45,741 nt of DNA from Muribaculaceae bacterium (GTDB lineage Bacteria > Bacteroidota > Bacteroidia > Bacteroidales > Muribaculaceae): assembly GCA_023666885.1 (NCBI GenBank), contig JAMPBB010000002.1:187607-233347 (forward strand), written 5' to 3'. The notes under the pieces are model-generated. The model was not told the origin of the DNA, did no database searches, and was given only the letters and a program-made list of their open reading frames with translations. Both the position numbers and the translations under genes were made by a program. Position 1 is the first letter of the stretch, and each line of letters begins with the position of its first letter. Of the stretch, positions 16,953-25,883 are shown piece after piece.

Positions 16953-17711
16953 ATGAAACCTGTATTAGAAGTATGCGCCGCCGATCCGTCAAGCGTGCGT
17001 GCCGCAGCAGCCGGTGGTGCAGCCCGTGTAGAGCTGTGCTCGGCATTAGGCGAAGGTGGTGTCACCCCCTCAGCCGGCCTTATTGAAAGCGCACTCGCCG
17101 TACCCGGCATCAAAGTCCATGTGCTGATACGTCCACGCGGAGGTGACTTCATCTATGATGAGGATGAGGTGAGCACCATGTGTGCCGATATAAGGCATGC
17201 GCGCCAAGCAGGAGTGCATGGAGTGGTAATAGGCGTACTTACTCCCGACGGCGACATTGACGTGGCAGCATGTAAGCGAATGATGGCTGAGGCTGGAGAA
17301 GATATGAACGTTACGTTCCACCGTGCGTTCGACCTTTGCCGTGACCCGCAGAAAGCCCTTGAGGACATAATAGCACTCGGGTGCAACCGTCTGCTTACAT
17401 CCGGGCAGCAAGCCTCGGCACTGAAAGGTGCCGGTATGCTCCGGAGCCTTAACGAACAGGCTGCCGGAAGGCTCACCATCCTGGCCGGAGCAGGTGTGAA
17501 CGCCGGTAATGCTGCCGATATAATGACACATAGTGGAGTACATGAGCTGCACGCCTCAGCCCGCCACACCATAGGTAGCCCCATGAAGTTTCGGCGCGAG
17601 GGTGTGAATATGGGCACTCCCGGAGCTGATGAGTATGCCCGATCCACTACATCGGCGCAGATAGTTGCCGACATTGTCAACGCTATGAACCAAATATCAA
17701 ACCATGAATAA
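16953..17711 (+). CDS. cutC: CutC family protein
   Basis: The 252-aa TIM-barrel protein has CutC signatures: LEVCAADPSSVRAAAAGGAARVELCSALGEGGVTPSAGLI at the N-terminus, VHVLIRPRGGDFIYDEDE (about 53-70), VTFHRAFD (about 126-133) and RLLTSGQQASAL. CutC was first linked to copper tolerance, but that role is disputed and no reaction is established (family knowledge). It has no signal peptide, so it is cytoplasmic. Here it lies between a secreted fucosidase and a secreted transglutaminase-like protein. Its last 8 bp overlap the next gene, implying co-translation. The context suggests a link to glycan or glycoprotein use rather than copper, which is an inference. Confidence 0.93.
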   Translation: MKPVLEVCAADPSSVRAAAAGGAARVELCSALGEGGVTPSAGLIESALAVPGIKVHVLIRPRGGDFIYDEDEVSTMCADIRHARQAGVHGVVIGVLTPDGDIDVAACKRMMAEAGEDMNVTFHRAFDLCRDPQKALEDIIALGCNRLLTSGQQASALKGAGMLRSLNEQAAGRLTILAGAGVNAGNAADIMTHSGVHELHASARHTIGSPMKFRREGVNMGTPGADEYARSTTSAQIVADIVNAMNQISNHE

Positions 17712-20334
17712 AATACTTTTATCCGCATTTGCTGCCGCCATACTGCTCGCACCGGCAGCGTTGCAGGCACAGATAGCCGACAAGGCTGTGCATGATGACT
17801 TTGCAGAACGTATACGCTCGGTCAATTCCAAGGATTACTTCAAAATATTTGACCGCAAGGATCTCACTCCACAGCAGCGTGATGCCCTTGAGGTACTGTA
17901 CGCATATATGCCCCTTCCTGACATAACTGACTATTCAGGCGAGTTCTTCCTTGAGAATGTCGATGTGGCTCTTAAAGCTCGTAAAGAAATGGCCTGGGGC
18001 AATAAAGTGCCTGATCGTGAATTCCGCCACTTCGTACTCCCCATACGAGTGAACAACGAAGCTCTTGACGGGCATCGTGCAGTATTTTATGAGGAGCTAC
18101 GTGACCGTGTAAAGGATATGGACATGAAGGATGCCATATTGGAAATAAACCATTGGTGCCACGAAAAGGCCACATACCAGCCCTCAGACAGTAGGACACA
18201 CCCACCGTTGTCAACCGTTTACACCGCTATAGGCCGATGCGGTGAGGAATCTACATTCACCGTGGCCGCCCTCCGTGCCATGGGTATCCCCGCACGTCAG
18301 GTATATACCCCACGCTGGGCGCATACTGATGACAATCACGCTTGGGTAGAGGCCTGGGCCGACGGCCAGTGGTACTTTTTAGGAGCGTGCGAACCGGAGG
18401 CAGTACTCAACCTTGGATGGTTCAACGCACCGGCTTCGCGCGGTATGCTCATGAACTCACGCGTTTATGGCCGCTATGACGGGCCTGAGGAACAGCTGCT
18501 CCGCAAGCCTGACTACACGGATATAAACGTAACTACATTATACGCTCCCGTTGACACCCTCAATGTGCAGATTGTAGACTTGTCCGGCAAGCCCGTGGCC
18601 GATGCCTCCGTGGACTTCTGCATATATAACTACGGTGAGTTTTATCCTATAGTCACCAAGACCTCAGATGCCAATGGGCGTGCATCGCTCATTACAGGCT
18701 TGGGCGATGTCATGATATGGGCTTCCAAGGGTTCTGACTACGGATTTGCAAAAGGGACTACCGGTAACGGTCAGGTGGCCCGTGTAGTAATGGACCGTAA
18801 TCCGGCATCCACAGGCAGTGTACAGTTCGATATAGTACCTCCCAAGCCCGGCTCTAATGCCGTAGAGGTAAGTCCTGAAGCAGCCGCAGAAAATCTGCGC
18901 CGCTTTGCGCAGGAAGACTCTATCCGCAACGCCTATACCTCCACATTCCTCACAGCCGAAGGCATGAAGTCTGTAGCTGCCGAGCTTGGCTTGCCCGAAG
19001 ATAGAGTGCTTAAAGTGTTCGGCCCGTCAAGAGCCAACCACAAGGTACTGAAAGAATTTCTTCTGTCAGTACCGACCAATGACCGTGACCGCGCACTGCA
19101 CATGCTTGAGACACTGTCAACAAAGGACTTGAGCGACGTAGTACCGGAAGTGCTGGCTGACCATATTACAGCTACACCCGGCAACACCGACATTTATTAT
19201 GAATATGTACTCTGTCCGCGTATTGACAACGAGCCGCTCTCCACATACCGCACTTTCTTTACCAACGCCATAAGCGCCAAGGATGCAGCCAAGTACAGAA
19301 AAGAGCCTCAGAAATGGGTAAAATGGGTGGCTGACAACATCAAGGCCGACCAGGATTGGTATCCGGAAGCTGTACGCATGAAGCCTGAGCAGGTATGGAA
19401 ATATCGCCATACGTCACCCCGCTCACGTGATATATTCTTTGTGGCTTCAGCCCGCTCCATGGGTATACCCGCGCGTATTGACCACGTAACACAGAAAACC
19501 CAGTGGGCTGATGAACGCGGCACATGGCACGATGCCGACTTCTCAGCGCCGGTGGCTATTAAGGCACCGAATCAGGGCACACTTGAAATGAGTTTCACTC
19601 CGGTAGGACGTATTACCGACCCGAAGTACTACACCCACTTCACTCTGTCAAAGATCACCGACGGCGTACCGGCCACGCTCAACTATCCGGACTTTGCCAC
19701 ATACTCTGAACTGTTCTCCAAACCGGTAACCCTTGATGCCGGACAGTACATGCTCATATCCGGACAGCGTATGGCTGACGGCAGTGTCCTGGCCAACACC
19801 AGCACATTCCTGATAGAGCCAGACAAGACCACCAAAGTGACCCTTGACATACGCAGAGATGAAAGCGGCGTACCTGTAATAGGCAACTTTGATGCTGAAA
19901 GCAAGTATCTTGACCTGTCAGGTGATGAACCCAAGACAAAGTCAATACTCTCCACTACCGGACGTGGATACTATGTGCTCGGTGTAATCAAAGCCGGCCA
20001 CGAACCTTCAAACCATACACTCCGTGACATAGCAGCCATGAAGGATGAGCTTGAGGAATGGGGACGCCCGATAGTACTGCTCTTTGAAAGCGAACGTGAC
20101 GCCAAGCAGATTGACCCGGAACTGCTTGCCGGGCTTCCCTCAACTGTAGTGCTCGGCATAGATGCTGATGGCTCCATAGCTCAGCAGCTCACCAAGAATA
20201 TGGAACTTCCGTCAAATGACCGTCCGATATTCATCATAGCTGATACATTTAACCGCGTGGTATTCCTCAGCCAGGGTTATACCATAGGCGTAGGCAACAC
20301 CCTGCTTGACACCGTACACAAGCTCAAGGAATAG
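17704..20334 (+). CDS. Secreted multidomain transglutaminase-like protein
   Basis: The 876-aa protein has a signal peptide (1-22, LQAQ) and a helical N-terminal region. A transglutaminase-like core follows with C179 in GRCGEES, GIPAR (194-198) and H212 in DDNHAWVEAW. The usual catalytic Asp position appears to be Glu (E230 in GACEPE). Next is an Ig/carboxypeptidase-regulatory-like domain (about 283-365). A second transglutaminase-like segment (about 540-625) keeps SMGIPARID but has no obvious catalytic Cys. The C-terminus (about 765-876) looks thioredoxin-like without a CxxC. Such proteins may act as peptidases, amidases or glycoprotein-binding factors. It ends the fucosidase-cutC operon, starts 8 bp inside cutC, and is closed by a strong terminator. 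Confidence 0.82.
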   Translation: MNKILLSAFAAAILLAPAALQAQIADKAVHDDFAERIRSVNSKDYFKIFDRKDLTPQQRDALEVLYAYMPLPDITDYSGEFFLENVDVALKARKEMAWGNKVPDREFRHFVLPIRVNNEALDGHRAVFYEELRDRVKDMDMKDAILEINHWCHEKATYQPSDSRTHPPLSTVYTAIGRCGEESTFTVAALRAMGIPARQVYTPRWAHTDDNHAWVEAWADGQWYFLGACEPEAVLNLGWFNAPASRGMLMNSRVYGRYDGPEEQLLRKPDYTDINVTTLYAPVDTLNVQIVDLSGKPVADASVDFCIYNYGEFYPIVTKTSDANGRASLITGLGDVMIWASKGSDYGFAKGTTGNGQVARVVMDRNPASTGSVQFDIVPPKPGSNAVEVSPEAAAENLRRFAQEDSIRNAYTSTFLTAEGMKSVAAELGLPEDRVLKVFGPSRANHKVLKEFLLSVPTNDRDRALHMLETLSTKDLSDVVPEVLADHITATPGNTDIYYEYVLCPRIDNEPLSTYRTFFTNAISAKDAAKYRKEPQKWVKWVADNIKADQDWYPEAVRMKPEQVWKYRHTSPRSRDIFFVASARSMGIPARIDHVTQKTQWADERGTWHDADFSAPVAIKAPNQGTLEMSFTPVGRITDPKYYTHFTLSKITDGVPATLNYPDFATYSELFSKPVTLDAGQYMLISGQRMADGSVLANTSTFLIEPDKTTKVTLDIRRDESGVPVIGNFDAESKYLDLSGDEPKTKSILSTTGRGYYVLGVIKAGHEPSNHTLRDIAAMKDELEEWGRPIVLLFESERDAKQIDPELLAGLPSTVVLGIDADGSIAQQLTKNMELPSNDRPIFIIADTFNRVVFLSQGYTIGVGNTLLDTVHKLKE

Positions 20335-20359
20335 TCCACGACTGACACCCTAAAATAGC

Positions 20360-20400
20360 GGCGGCGCTTACCTCTCACTGAGGTAGGCGCCGCCCTTTTT
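20360..20400. terminator. Bidirectional terminator between the transglutaminase-like gene and lpxA
   Basis: A 15-bp stem GGCGGCGCTTACCTC/GAGGTAGGCGCCGCC with one wobble and a TCACT loop. TTTTT follows on the plus strand, and GCTATTTTA follows on the minus strand after lpxA. Confidence 0.9.
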
Positions 20401-20418
20401 ATGATAGCTTTATTATGC

Positions 20419-21195
20419 TTATACGTATCCGCGTATTATACCTCGCTTGGCATCACGCACAAAGAGTATTATTTCATCACGCTCCTTAGTGGCCGGGAGC
20501 TCAGCCTCTATACGTGTTATGGCATCGGAAACATTCAGCCCTGAGAGGTAAAGATACCTGTATACATCCTGTATGCCACGTATGGTTTCGCTGGAAAATC
20601 CGCGTCGGCGCAAGCCTATAGAGTTGATTCCCACGTACGATATAGGCTCACGGGCAGCCTTTACATATGGAGGAATATCCTTGTTGATCAGCGCACCGCC
20701 CTGTATCATTACATGAGGCCCTATATGACAGAACTGATGTACGAGAGCGCCACCGCCTATTATAGCGTAATTGTCTACCACCACTTCGCCGGCAAGCTGA
20801 GTGGCGTTCGACATTATCACATTGTCACCCACTACACAGTCATGGGCCACATGGCAGTATGCCATTATCAAGCATCCGCTGCCCACCACAGTCTTACCTT
20901 TGGAGGCCGTACCACGATTTACGGTGACACATTCACGAAGCGTGGTATTGTTACCTATTATAGCGAGTGTTTCCTCTCCACGAAATTTCAGATCCTGAGG
21001 TATGCCGGCTATTACGGCGCCTGGAAATATGTTGCAATTCTTACCTATGCGGGCACCCTCCATTATGGTGACATTGCTGCCTATACGGGTGCCTTCACCA
21101 ATCTCCACATTAGCCTCAATGGTGACAAAGGGGTCTATCACCACGCTCGGATGGATTTTGGCGGCAGGATGTATGTAAGCTAAAGGTTGTTTCAT
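20419..21195 (-). CDS. lpxA: LpxA, UDP-N-acetylglucosamine acyltransferase
   Basis: LpxA transfers a hydroxyacyl chain to UDP-GlcNAc, the first step of lipid A synthesis. The 258-aa protein has left-handed beta-helix hexapeptide repeats from IHPAAKIHPSVVIDPFVTIEANVEIGEG onward. The conserved MAYCHVAHDCVVGDNVIMSN segment contains the presumed catalytic His. A helical C-terminal domain begins near residue 190 (VGINSIGLRRRGFS). I chose ATG 21195, just 10 bp past the lpxC-fabZ stop; an upstream in-frame extension would overlap that gene and lacks family similarity. It is the last gene of the lpxD-lpxC/fabZ-lpxA operon. Confidence 0.96.
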   Translation of the reverse strand: MKQPLAYIHPAAKIHPSVVIDPFVTIEANVEIGEGTRIGSNVTIMEGARIGKNCNIFPGAVIAGIPQDLKFRGEETLAIIGNNTTLRECVTVNRGTASKGKTVVGSGCLIMAYCHVAHDCVVGDNVIMSNATQLAGEVVVDNYAIIGGGALVHQFCHIGPHVMIQGGALINKDIPPYVKAAREPISYVGINSIGLRRRGFSSETIRGIQDVYRYLYLSGLNVSDAITRIEAELPATKERDEIILFVRDAKRGIIRGYV

Positions 21196-21205
21196 CAGGT
21201 TAAAG

Positions 21206-22588
21206 TTATTTGTTCTTGATAATCTGTGCCATGAATTCACATTCTGACACTATATGCTCCCCTACGAAAGCGTAGCCTTTCATTACGGCACATCCACGGC
21301 GCAGCTCAGTCATAAATGACAGATGGAATATAAGGGTATCGCCGGGCACCACTTTCTGACGGAACTTGACATTGTCAATCTTCATGAAGTATGTAGAGTA
21401 GCGGGCCGGATCATCAACTGTGCTGAGCACAAGCAGTCCGCCAGTCTGAGCCATGGCCTCAATCTGTAGTACGCCGGGGAGCACGGGCTCCTGTGGGAAG
21501 TGTCCGGGGAAGAACGGCTCATTGGCAGTAATGTTCTTTACGCCCACTATGTAATTCTCACCCTTTTCTATAATCTTGTCCACGAGAAGCATGGGATAGC
21601 GGTGAGGGAGCAGTTCACGTATACGATTATTGTCCATTATAGGCTCCTTGTTCGGATCATATACCGGAGCCTGAATGTCCTGACGCTTTATCTCACGGCG
21701 GATCTTCTTGGCAAAAGTAGTGTTAATAGAGTGACCCGGACGTGTGGCTATGACCTTACCCTTAAGCGGACGGCCTATCAGAGCCAGATCCCCGAGTACG
21801 TCAAGGAGCTTATGCCGGGCGGGCTCATTTACGAACTTAAGAGGGTTAGCCTGAATATAGCCGAATTCCTCTACATTCTTACGCTCTACGCCCATCATAT
21901 CAGCTATACCGTCAAGCTCGCTCTGCGCCATCTTGGAGTCATATATCACTATGGCATTCTCAAGGTCGCCACCTTTTATCAGACCATGCTTCACCAGAGG
22001 CTCTATCTCACGTACAAATACAAATGTACGACTGCCGGCTATCTCCTTGCCGAAGTCCTCTATGTGGTCAAGTGAGGCATACTGATTGGTGAGCACGGGT
22101 GAATCATACTGTACCATTACATCCACGCTCAGATCGGAATCCGGGAGCACCACTATACTTGCACCCGTGGCCTCATCCGTCACCTCTATCTTCTGCTTTA
22201 CTATATAGTAATCCTTGTCAGCATTCTGCTCTTCAAGTCCGGCCTCATTAATCATGCGGCAGTATTCAAGCGAACTGCCGTCAAGGATAGGTATCTCAGG
22301 CCCGTCAAGCTTCACAAGCACATTGTCTATTCCGGCGGCATACAGAGCGGCCATAGCATGTTCTATGGTGCTTACAGACACTTCTCCACGCTTGATTACA
22401 GTGCCACGGTTAGTGTCCACCACATTCTCAGCCAGAGCATCGATTACCGGCTCCCCTTCCATATCGGTACGCTGAAATTTATACCCCGAATTGACAGGTG
22501 CAGGCAGAAATTCCGCATTAATAACCAGTCCCGTATGCAGACCTTTGCCGCTCACCTTGAACGGTTGTTTGAGTGTTACTTGCTTCAT
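21206..22588 (-). CDS. lpxC-fabZ: Bifunctional LpxC deacetylase / FabZ dehydratase fusion
   Basis: This 460-aa fusion is typical of Bacteroidota. Residues 1-305 are LpxC, the zinc deacetylase that commits UDP-acyl-GlcNAc to lipid A. Zinc ligands are predicted as H77 (STIEHAMA), H259 and D263 (HKLLDVLGD), with H286 in RPGHS as the likely catalytic base. Residues 318-460 are FabZ, a hotdog-fold hydroxyacyl-ACP dehydratase, with LLPHRYPMLLVDKI, catalytic H363 in FFPGHFP and E377 in LQIEAMAQ. The fusion joins fatty-acid elongation to the branch that consumes hydroxyacyl chains, which could balance the two. It lies 34 bp after lpxD and 10 bp before lpxA. Confidence 0.97.
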   Translation of the reverse strand: MKQVTLKQPFKVSGKGLHTGLVINAEFLPAPVNSGYKFQRTDMEGEPVIDALAENVVDTNRGTVIKRGEVSVSTIEHAMAALYAAGIDNVLVKLDGPEIPILDGSSLEYCRMINEAGLEEQNADKDYYIVKQKIEVTDEATGASIVVLPDSDLSVDVMVQYDSPVLTNQYASLDHIEDFGKEIAGSRTFVFVREIEPLVKHGLIKGGDLENAIVIYDSKMAQSELDGIADMMGVERKNVEEFGYIQANPLKFVNEPARHKLLDVLGDLALIGRPLKGKVIATRPGHSINTTFAKKIRREIKRQDIQAPVYDPNKEPIMDNNRIRELLPHRYPMLLVDKIIEKGENYIVGVKNITANEPFFPGHFPQEPVLPGVLQIEAMAQTGGLLVLSTVDDPARYSTYFMKIDNVKFRQKVVPGDTLIFHLSFMTELRRGCAVMKGYAFVGEHIVSECEFMAQIIKNK

Positions 22589-22622
22589 TATACTATGTAG
22601 TGATATTGTTTTTTATATTCTG

Positions 22623-23675
22623 TTATTTCTCATTGTCAAGGGATTCCATATACTCGGCCAGACGCAATTCAAGATTCTTAACGCGGTCATACAGCGCATT
22701 AAGATTCCTGATATTGACCGTCTGACGGCCATATTTCTGCAAATCCATGGCCGGACTGCCGAACACACGGCTACCGTCAGGCAGATTCTTGTTTATACCG
22801 GACTGCGCACCTATCTGTACGTTATCGCCTACAGACAGATGTCCGGCAAGCCCCACTTGGCCTCCGAACATGCATCGGGCACCTATTTTGGTTGAGCCGG
22901 CAACCCCGGTCTGCGATGCCATCACTGTCCATTCGCCCACGCTACAGTTATGGGCTATCTGTATCAGATTGTCAAGCTTGACACCGCGTTCTATGCGTGT
23001 GCTGCCCATCATGGCGCGGTCCACCGTAGTATTGGCGCCTATCTCCACGTCATCAGCTATATCCACATTGCCTATCTGAGGAATCTTGTCGTAATGACCG
23101 CCTTCCACAGGGGCAAAGCCAAATCCGTCAGCGCCTATTACGGCTCCGGCATGTATTATACACCGGGCACCTATGCGGCATCCATGGTAAACCTTTACGC
23201 CCGGATACAGTACCGTACCGGCTCCAATGGTCACGCCCTCGCCTATATAAACATGGGGATATATCCTTGCGCCCTCGGCTATAGACGCTCCGCGTCCTAT
23301 GTAAGCAAATGCGCCTACATACACGTCATCGGGCAGCGTCACCCCTTCGGCTATGAAACATGGCTGTTCCACGCCATGAGGCTTGGGTGTAAGCATTTCC
23401 TGTACCATGGTAAGCAGATGCGCTACAGTGGCATAAGGATCATCCACACGTATCATGGTGGCTTTTACGGGATGTTCAGGAACGAAATCACGGCTCACTA
23501 ACACAGCCGAGGATTCGGTAGTGTATATATAGGGGGTATATTTTATATTGGCAAGAAAGGAAATAGCGCCCGGACGGCCCTCCTCTATCTTGGCAAATGT
23601 GCTTATCTTAACATCGCCGTCACCTTCAACGGTGCCGCCTGCGAGTTGTGCTATCTGATTGGCGGTAAACTCCAT
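22623..23675 (-). CDS. lpxD: LpxD, UDP-3-O-acyl-glucosamine N-acyltransferase
   Basis: LpxD adds the second hydroxyacyl chain in lipid A synthesis. The 350-aa protein has the uridine-binding N-terminal domain (about 1-100, with [24 protein letters not shown]) and a hexapeptide-repeat beta-helix (about 105-310). It contains [10 protein letters not shown] and [20 protein letters not shown], which bears the presumed catalytic His. The C-terminus ([36 protein letters not shown]) is a short coiled coil. It is the first gene of the lipid A operon, with its likely promoter in the 53-bp gap after the CvfB-like gene. Confidence 0.97.
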   Translation of the reverse strand: MEFTANQIAQLAGGTVEGDGDVKISTFAKIEEGRPGAISFLANIKYTPYIYTTESSAVLVSRDFVPEHPVKATMIRVDDPYATVAHLLTMVQEMLTPKPHGVEQPCFIAEGVTLPDDVYVGAFAYIGRGASIAEGARIYPHVYIGEGVTIGAGTVLYPGVKVYHGCRIGARCIIHAGAVIGADGFGFAPVEGGHYDKIPQIGNVDIADDVEIGANTTVDRAMMGSTRIERGVKLDNLIQIAHNCSVGEWTVMASQTGVAGSTKIGARCMFGGQVGLAGHLSVGDNVQIGAQSGINKNLPDGSRVFGSPAMDLQKYGRQTVNIRNLNALYDRVKNLELRLAEYMESLDNEK

Positions 23676-23698
23676 ATTTTTCTATTTCAAATCTTTTG

Positions 23699-23706
23699 CA
23701 AAGATG
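23699..23706 (-). promoter_or_regulatory. Candidate -7 box of the lpx operon
   Basis: The minus strand reads CATCTTTG, one base off TAnnTTTG and identical to the feoAB -7 box, 23 bp before the lpxD ATG. No -33 TTTG is seen. Confidence 0.45.
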
Positions 23707-23728
23707 CTAAATATTTTTCACATATTGG

Positions 23729-24562
23729 TCACTTTTGTGCCAAAACTATGCTTCCGTTCTCGTTAATGCCTATCTTTCGCAGTCGGAGCAGGTGGCCTAT
23801 AGCCTTTTTGAAATCCTTTTTGCTGCACTGAAATGCGGCATCAATGTCATCGGGAGTGGATCTGTCGTTCACTGGGAGATGCCCTTCAAGGCGTAGAGTA
23901 GCCTCTATGCGCTCCGCAAGCTGAGCCGTGCGCTCCACTGCGCTTCCGCCGGCCGACAGATCCAGCTTGCCGTCAGAGCGTATGGATTTGACTGACGCCT
24001 TTATTACCTGCCCTACCTCAAGCGGAACATGCAGCTCATTATGGTACAGCATACCTCTGTGCAGATTATCCACTATGCAGCTGTAGCCAATATCACTGCG
24101 TCCGGTAATCAATGCATTGACTGAAGTGCCACTCCTATATGACGGCCTGACATTGCCGAGAAACTTCTCTACCTTAGCCGATGCCACCACTCTCCCGGAC
24201 GCATGATCCAGATACAGATACACAAGGTACACGCCGTCAGGACGCATCTTGGCCCGCTGCTCGCTGTATGGGACAAGTATGTCCTTGGGCAGTCCCCAAT
24301 CCAAGAACGCTCCTATACGCGTGGCAGCCACGCATTTCAGATACGCAAACTCACCTACTGTGGCATGAGGCCTATCCGTCACCGCCACCGGACGGTCATC
24401 AGAGTCACGATATACGAATACCTCAAGCTCATCACCGGGTTTCAGGGGGGCGGTGATATACCTTGACGGCATCAGCACCTCCGCACCGTCAGTGTCAATC
24501 AGGTATGCGCCAAAATCCACAAGTCGGTTAACAATCAGAGTATTATATTGTCCTATCTTCAT
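23729..24562 (-). CDS. CvfB/YitL-family S1-type RNA-binding protein
   Basis: The 277-aa protein matches the CvfB family: tandem S1-like OB folds followed by a C-terminal winged helix. The N-terminus (MKIGQYNTLIVNRLVDFGAYLIDTDG) and the later VGEFAYLKCVAATRIGAFLDWGLPKDILVPYSEQ segment are diagnostic. The last 60 residues (TPDDIDAAFQCSKKDFKKAIGHLLRLRKIGI) form the winged helix. In Staphylococcus and Streptococcus, CvfB affects virulence and RNA binding, but its target is unclear. I chose ATG 24562, because an upstream in-frame codon at 24595 lies inside the -7 box. It is divergent from rsmG across a 65-bp gap. Confidence 0.9.
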   Translation of the reverse strand: MKIGQYNTLIVNRLVDFGAYLIDTDGAEVLMPSRYITAPLKPGDELEVFVYRDSDDRPVAVTDRPHATVGEFAYLKCVAATRIGAFLDWGLPKDILVPYSEQRAKMRPDGVYLVYLYLDHASGRVVASAKVEKFLGNVRPSYRSGTSVNALITGRSDIGYSCIVDNLHRGMLYHNELHVPLEVGQVIKASVKSIRSDGKLDLSAGGSAVERTAQLAERIEATLRLEGHLPVNDRSTPDDIDAAFQCSKKDFKKAIGHLLRLRKIGINENGSIVLAQK

Positions 24563-24592
24563 TTTATTCCTATTTGACCATGTTTCAACTTT

Positions 24593-24600
24593 CAAAGATA
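24593..24600 (-). promoter_or_regulatory. -7 box of the CvfB-like gene
   Basis: The minus strand reads TATCTTTG, a perfect match 30 bp before the ATG. It lies 12 bp from the rsmG -7 box on the other strand. Confidence 0.65.
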
Positions 24601-24612
24601 CTCAAAATAACT

Positions 24613-24620
24613 TACCTTTG
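24613..24620 (+). promoter_or_regulatory. -7 box of rsmG
   Basis: TACCTTTG is a perfect match 7 bp before the rsmG ATG at 24628, so the transcript is nearly leaderless. Its -33 region falls inside the opposing promoter. Confidence 0.65.
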
Positions 24621-24627
24621 CATCATT

Positions 24628-25248
24628 ATGAATATAATAGAGCATTACTTTCCGGAGCTTGACGCCGAGAAGCGCCACCAGTTTGACATGCTGGGTCCTC
24701 TTTACCGTGAGTGGAATGAGAAAATCAATGTGGTGTCACGCAAGGACATAGACAACATCTACGAGCATCATATACTGCACTCCCTGTCCATAGCGCGATT
24801 CATAACCCCGGTGGACGGCACCAAATTTTTGGACATGGGTACAGGCGGCGGACTGCCCGGAATACCGCTTGCCATAATGTGGCCGCAATGTCACTTTCAC
24901 CTCATAGACCGCATTGGCAAGAAGATAAAGGTGGCTCAGGCCATAGCCGAAGCTATCGGACTGAAAAACGTCACTTTCCAGCATGGCGACATAGGCGAAT
25001 GCCGCAGCAAATATGACTTCGTAGTAAGCCGGGCGGTAATGCGCCTCGATGAACTGGTGCCACTGATACGCAAAAATATTTCACCCGTGAGCCGCAACGC
25101 TTTCCCAAACGGATTGTTATGTCTTAAAGGCGGCGATATATCCTCCGAGACATCGCAGGTACACCGCCCCATGATAGAGGTTCCGCTATCCGACTACTTT
25201 ACGGAGCCTTATTTCGATACAAAGACACTTATATACGTAGAGCTATGA
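24628..25248 (+). CDS. rsmG: RsmG (GidB), 16S rRNA m7G527 methyltransferase
   Basis: This 206-aa SAM-dependent enzyme methylates G527 of 16S rRNA. Loss of RsmG gives low-level streptomycin resistance in several bacteria. The motifs are WNEKINVVSRKDIDNIYEHHILHSLSIA, the SAM loop FLDMGTGGGLPGIPLAI (about 69-85), RKHLIDR-like HLIDRIGKKI, and VVSRAVMRLDEL. ATG 24628 (MNIIEHYFPEL) was chosen. An in-frame start at 24574 would lie upstream of the -7 box and inside the opposing promoter. The stop overlaps the next ATG by 4 bp (ATGA), implying coupled translation. Confidence 0.95.
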   Translation: MNIIEHYFPELDAEKRHQFDMLGPLYREWNEKINVVSRKDIDNIYEHHILHSLSIARFITPVDGTKFLDMGTGGGLPGIPLAIMWPQCHFHLIDRIGKKIKVAQAIAEAIGLKNVTFQHGDIGECRSKYDFVVSRAVMRLDELVPLIRKNISPVSRNAFPNGLLCLKGGDISSETSQVHRPMIEVPLSDYFTEPYFDTKTLIYVEL

Positions 25249-25883
25249 AAATACACCGGTTTGAATTCAATATTTTCGGAGTGAACACATACGTGGCGTG
25301 GGATGCGGCATCGCTTGAAGCGGCTGTAATAGATCCCGGCATGGCCAACCCCGAGGATATGAACGAACTCTCCGACTTTATATCAAGAAACAAACTTCAG
25401 ATAACATATCTGATAAACACGCATCTGCACATTGACCACACATTGGGCGATGAATACGTGGAAGAGCGTTATGGCGTAGGGCTTGCCGCACATCCGCTTG
25501 ATGACTTTCTCGGCAGCCGCCGTGATGCACAGGCCGCCATGTTTCACCTGCCCATGGCTCCCGCTCCGCTGACCATAGACGTACCCCTCAAGGCCACGGA
25601 CCGGCTGTATTTCGGTAAAGAGTATCTTGAGGTGCTGTCCGTGCCGGGTCACTCTCCGGGTTCCATAGCACTTTACAATCCGCAGGGTGGATTCGTGGTG
25701 ACGGGCGATGCCCTGTTTGCCGGTGGCATAGGACGCACCGATCTGCCCGGAGGCGACTACGGTACACTCATACGCTCTATTACTGACACCCTATTGACAT
25801 TGCCCCCCGACACTGTGGTATACCCCGGACATGGCCCGGCATCCACTATAGGGCAGGAGCGTAACGCTAATCCATATCTTTAG
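25245..25883 (+). CDS. MBL-fold hydrolase (glyoxalase II-like)
   Basis: The 212-aa protein is a metallo-beta-lactamase-fold hydrolase. The metal motif HxHxDH is HLHIDH (60-65), with further ligands in the VPGHSPGSIALY region (H near 134), GDALF (D near 152) and YPGHGP (H near 197). Its short length and GHSPGS pattern fit the hydroxyacylglutathione hydrolase-like group. Bacteroides lacks the full glutathione system, so the thioester substrate is unknown. It is translationally coupled to rsmG. Its 3' end overlaps the convergent TPR gene by 17 bp. Confidence 0.92.
   Translation: MKIHRFEFNIFGVNTYVAWDAASLEAAVIDPGMANPEDMNELSDFISRNKLQITYLINTHLHIDHTLGDEYVEERYGVGLAAHPLDDFLGSRRDAQAAMFHLPMAPAPLTIDVPLKATDRLYFGKEYLEVLSVPGHSPGSIALYNPQGGFVVTGDALFAGGIGRTDLPGGDYGTLIRSITDTLLTLPPDTVVYPGHGPASTIGQERNANPYL

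Noticed and set aside
15612-20334. A polysaccharide utilization locus
   Set aside because: There is no SusC/SusD pair or sugar-sensing regulator, only one glycoside hydrolase with CutC and a transglutaminase-like protein.
20340-20400. Part of a CRISPR or repeat array
   Set aside because: It is a single hairpin with T-tracts on both sides, best explained as a bidirectional terminator.
24563-24627. Longer N-termini for both the CvfB-like protein and RsmG
   Set aside because: Both extensions run back through the -7 boxes of their own promoters, and neither matches its family.
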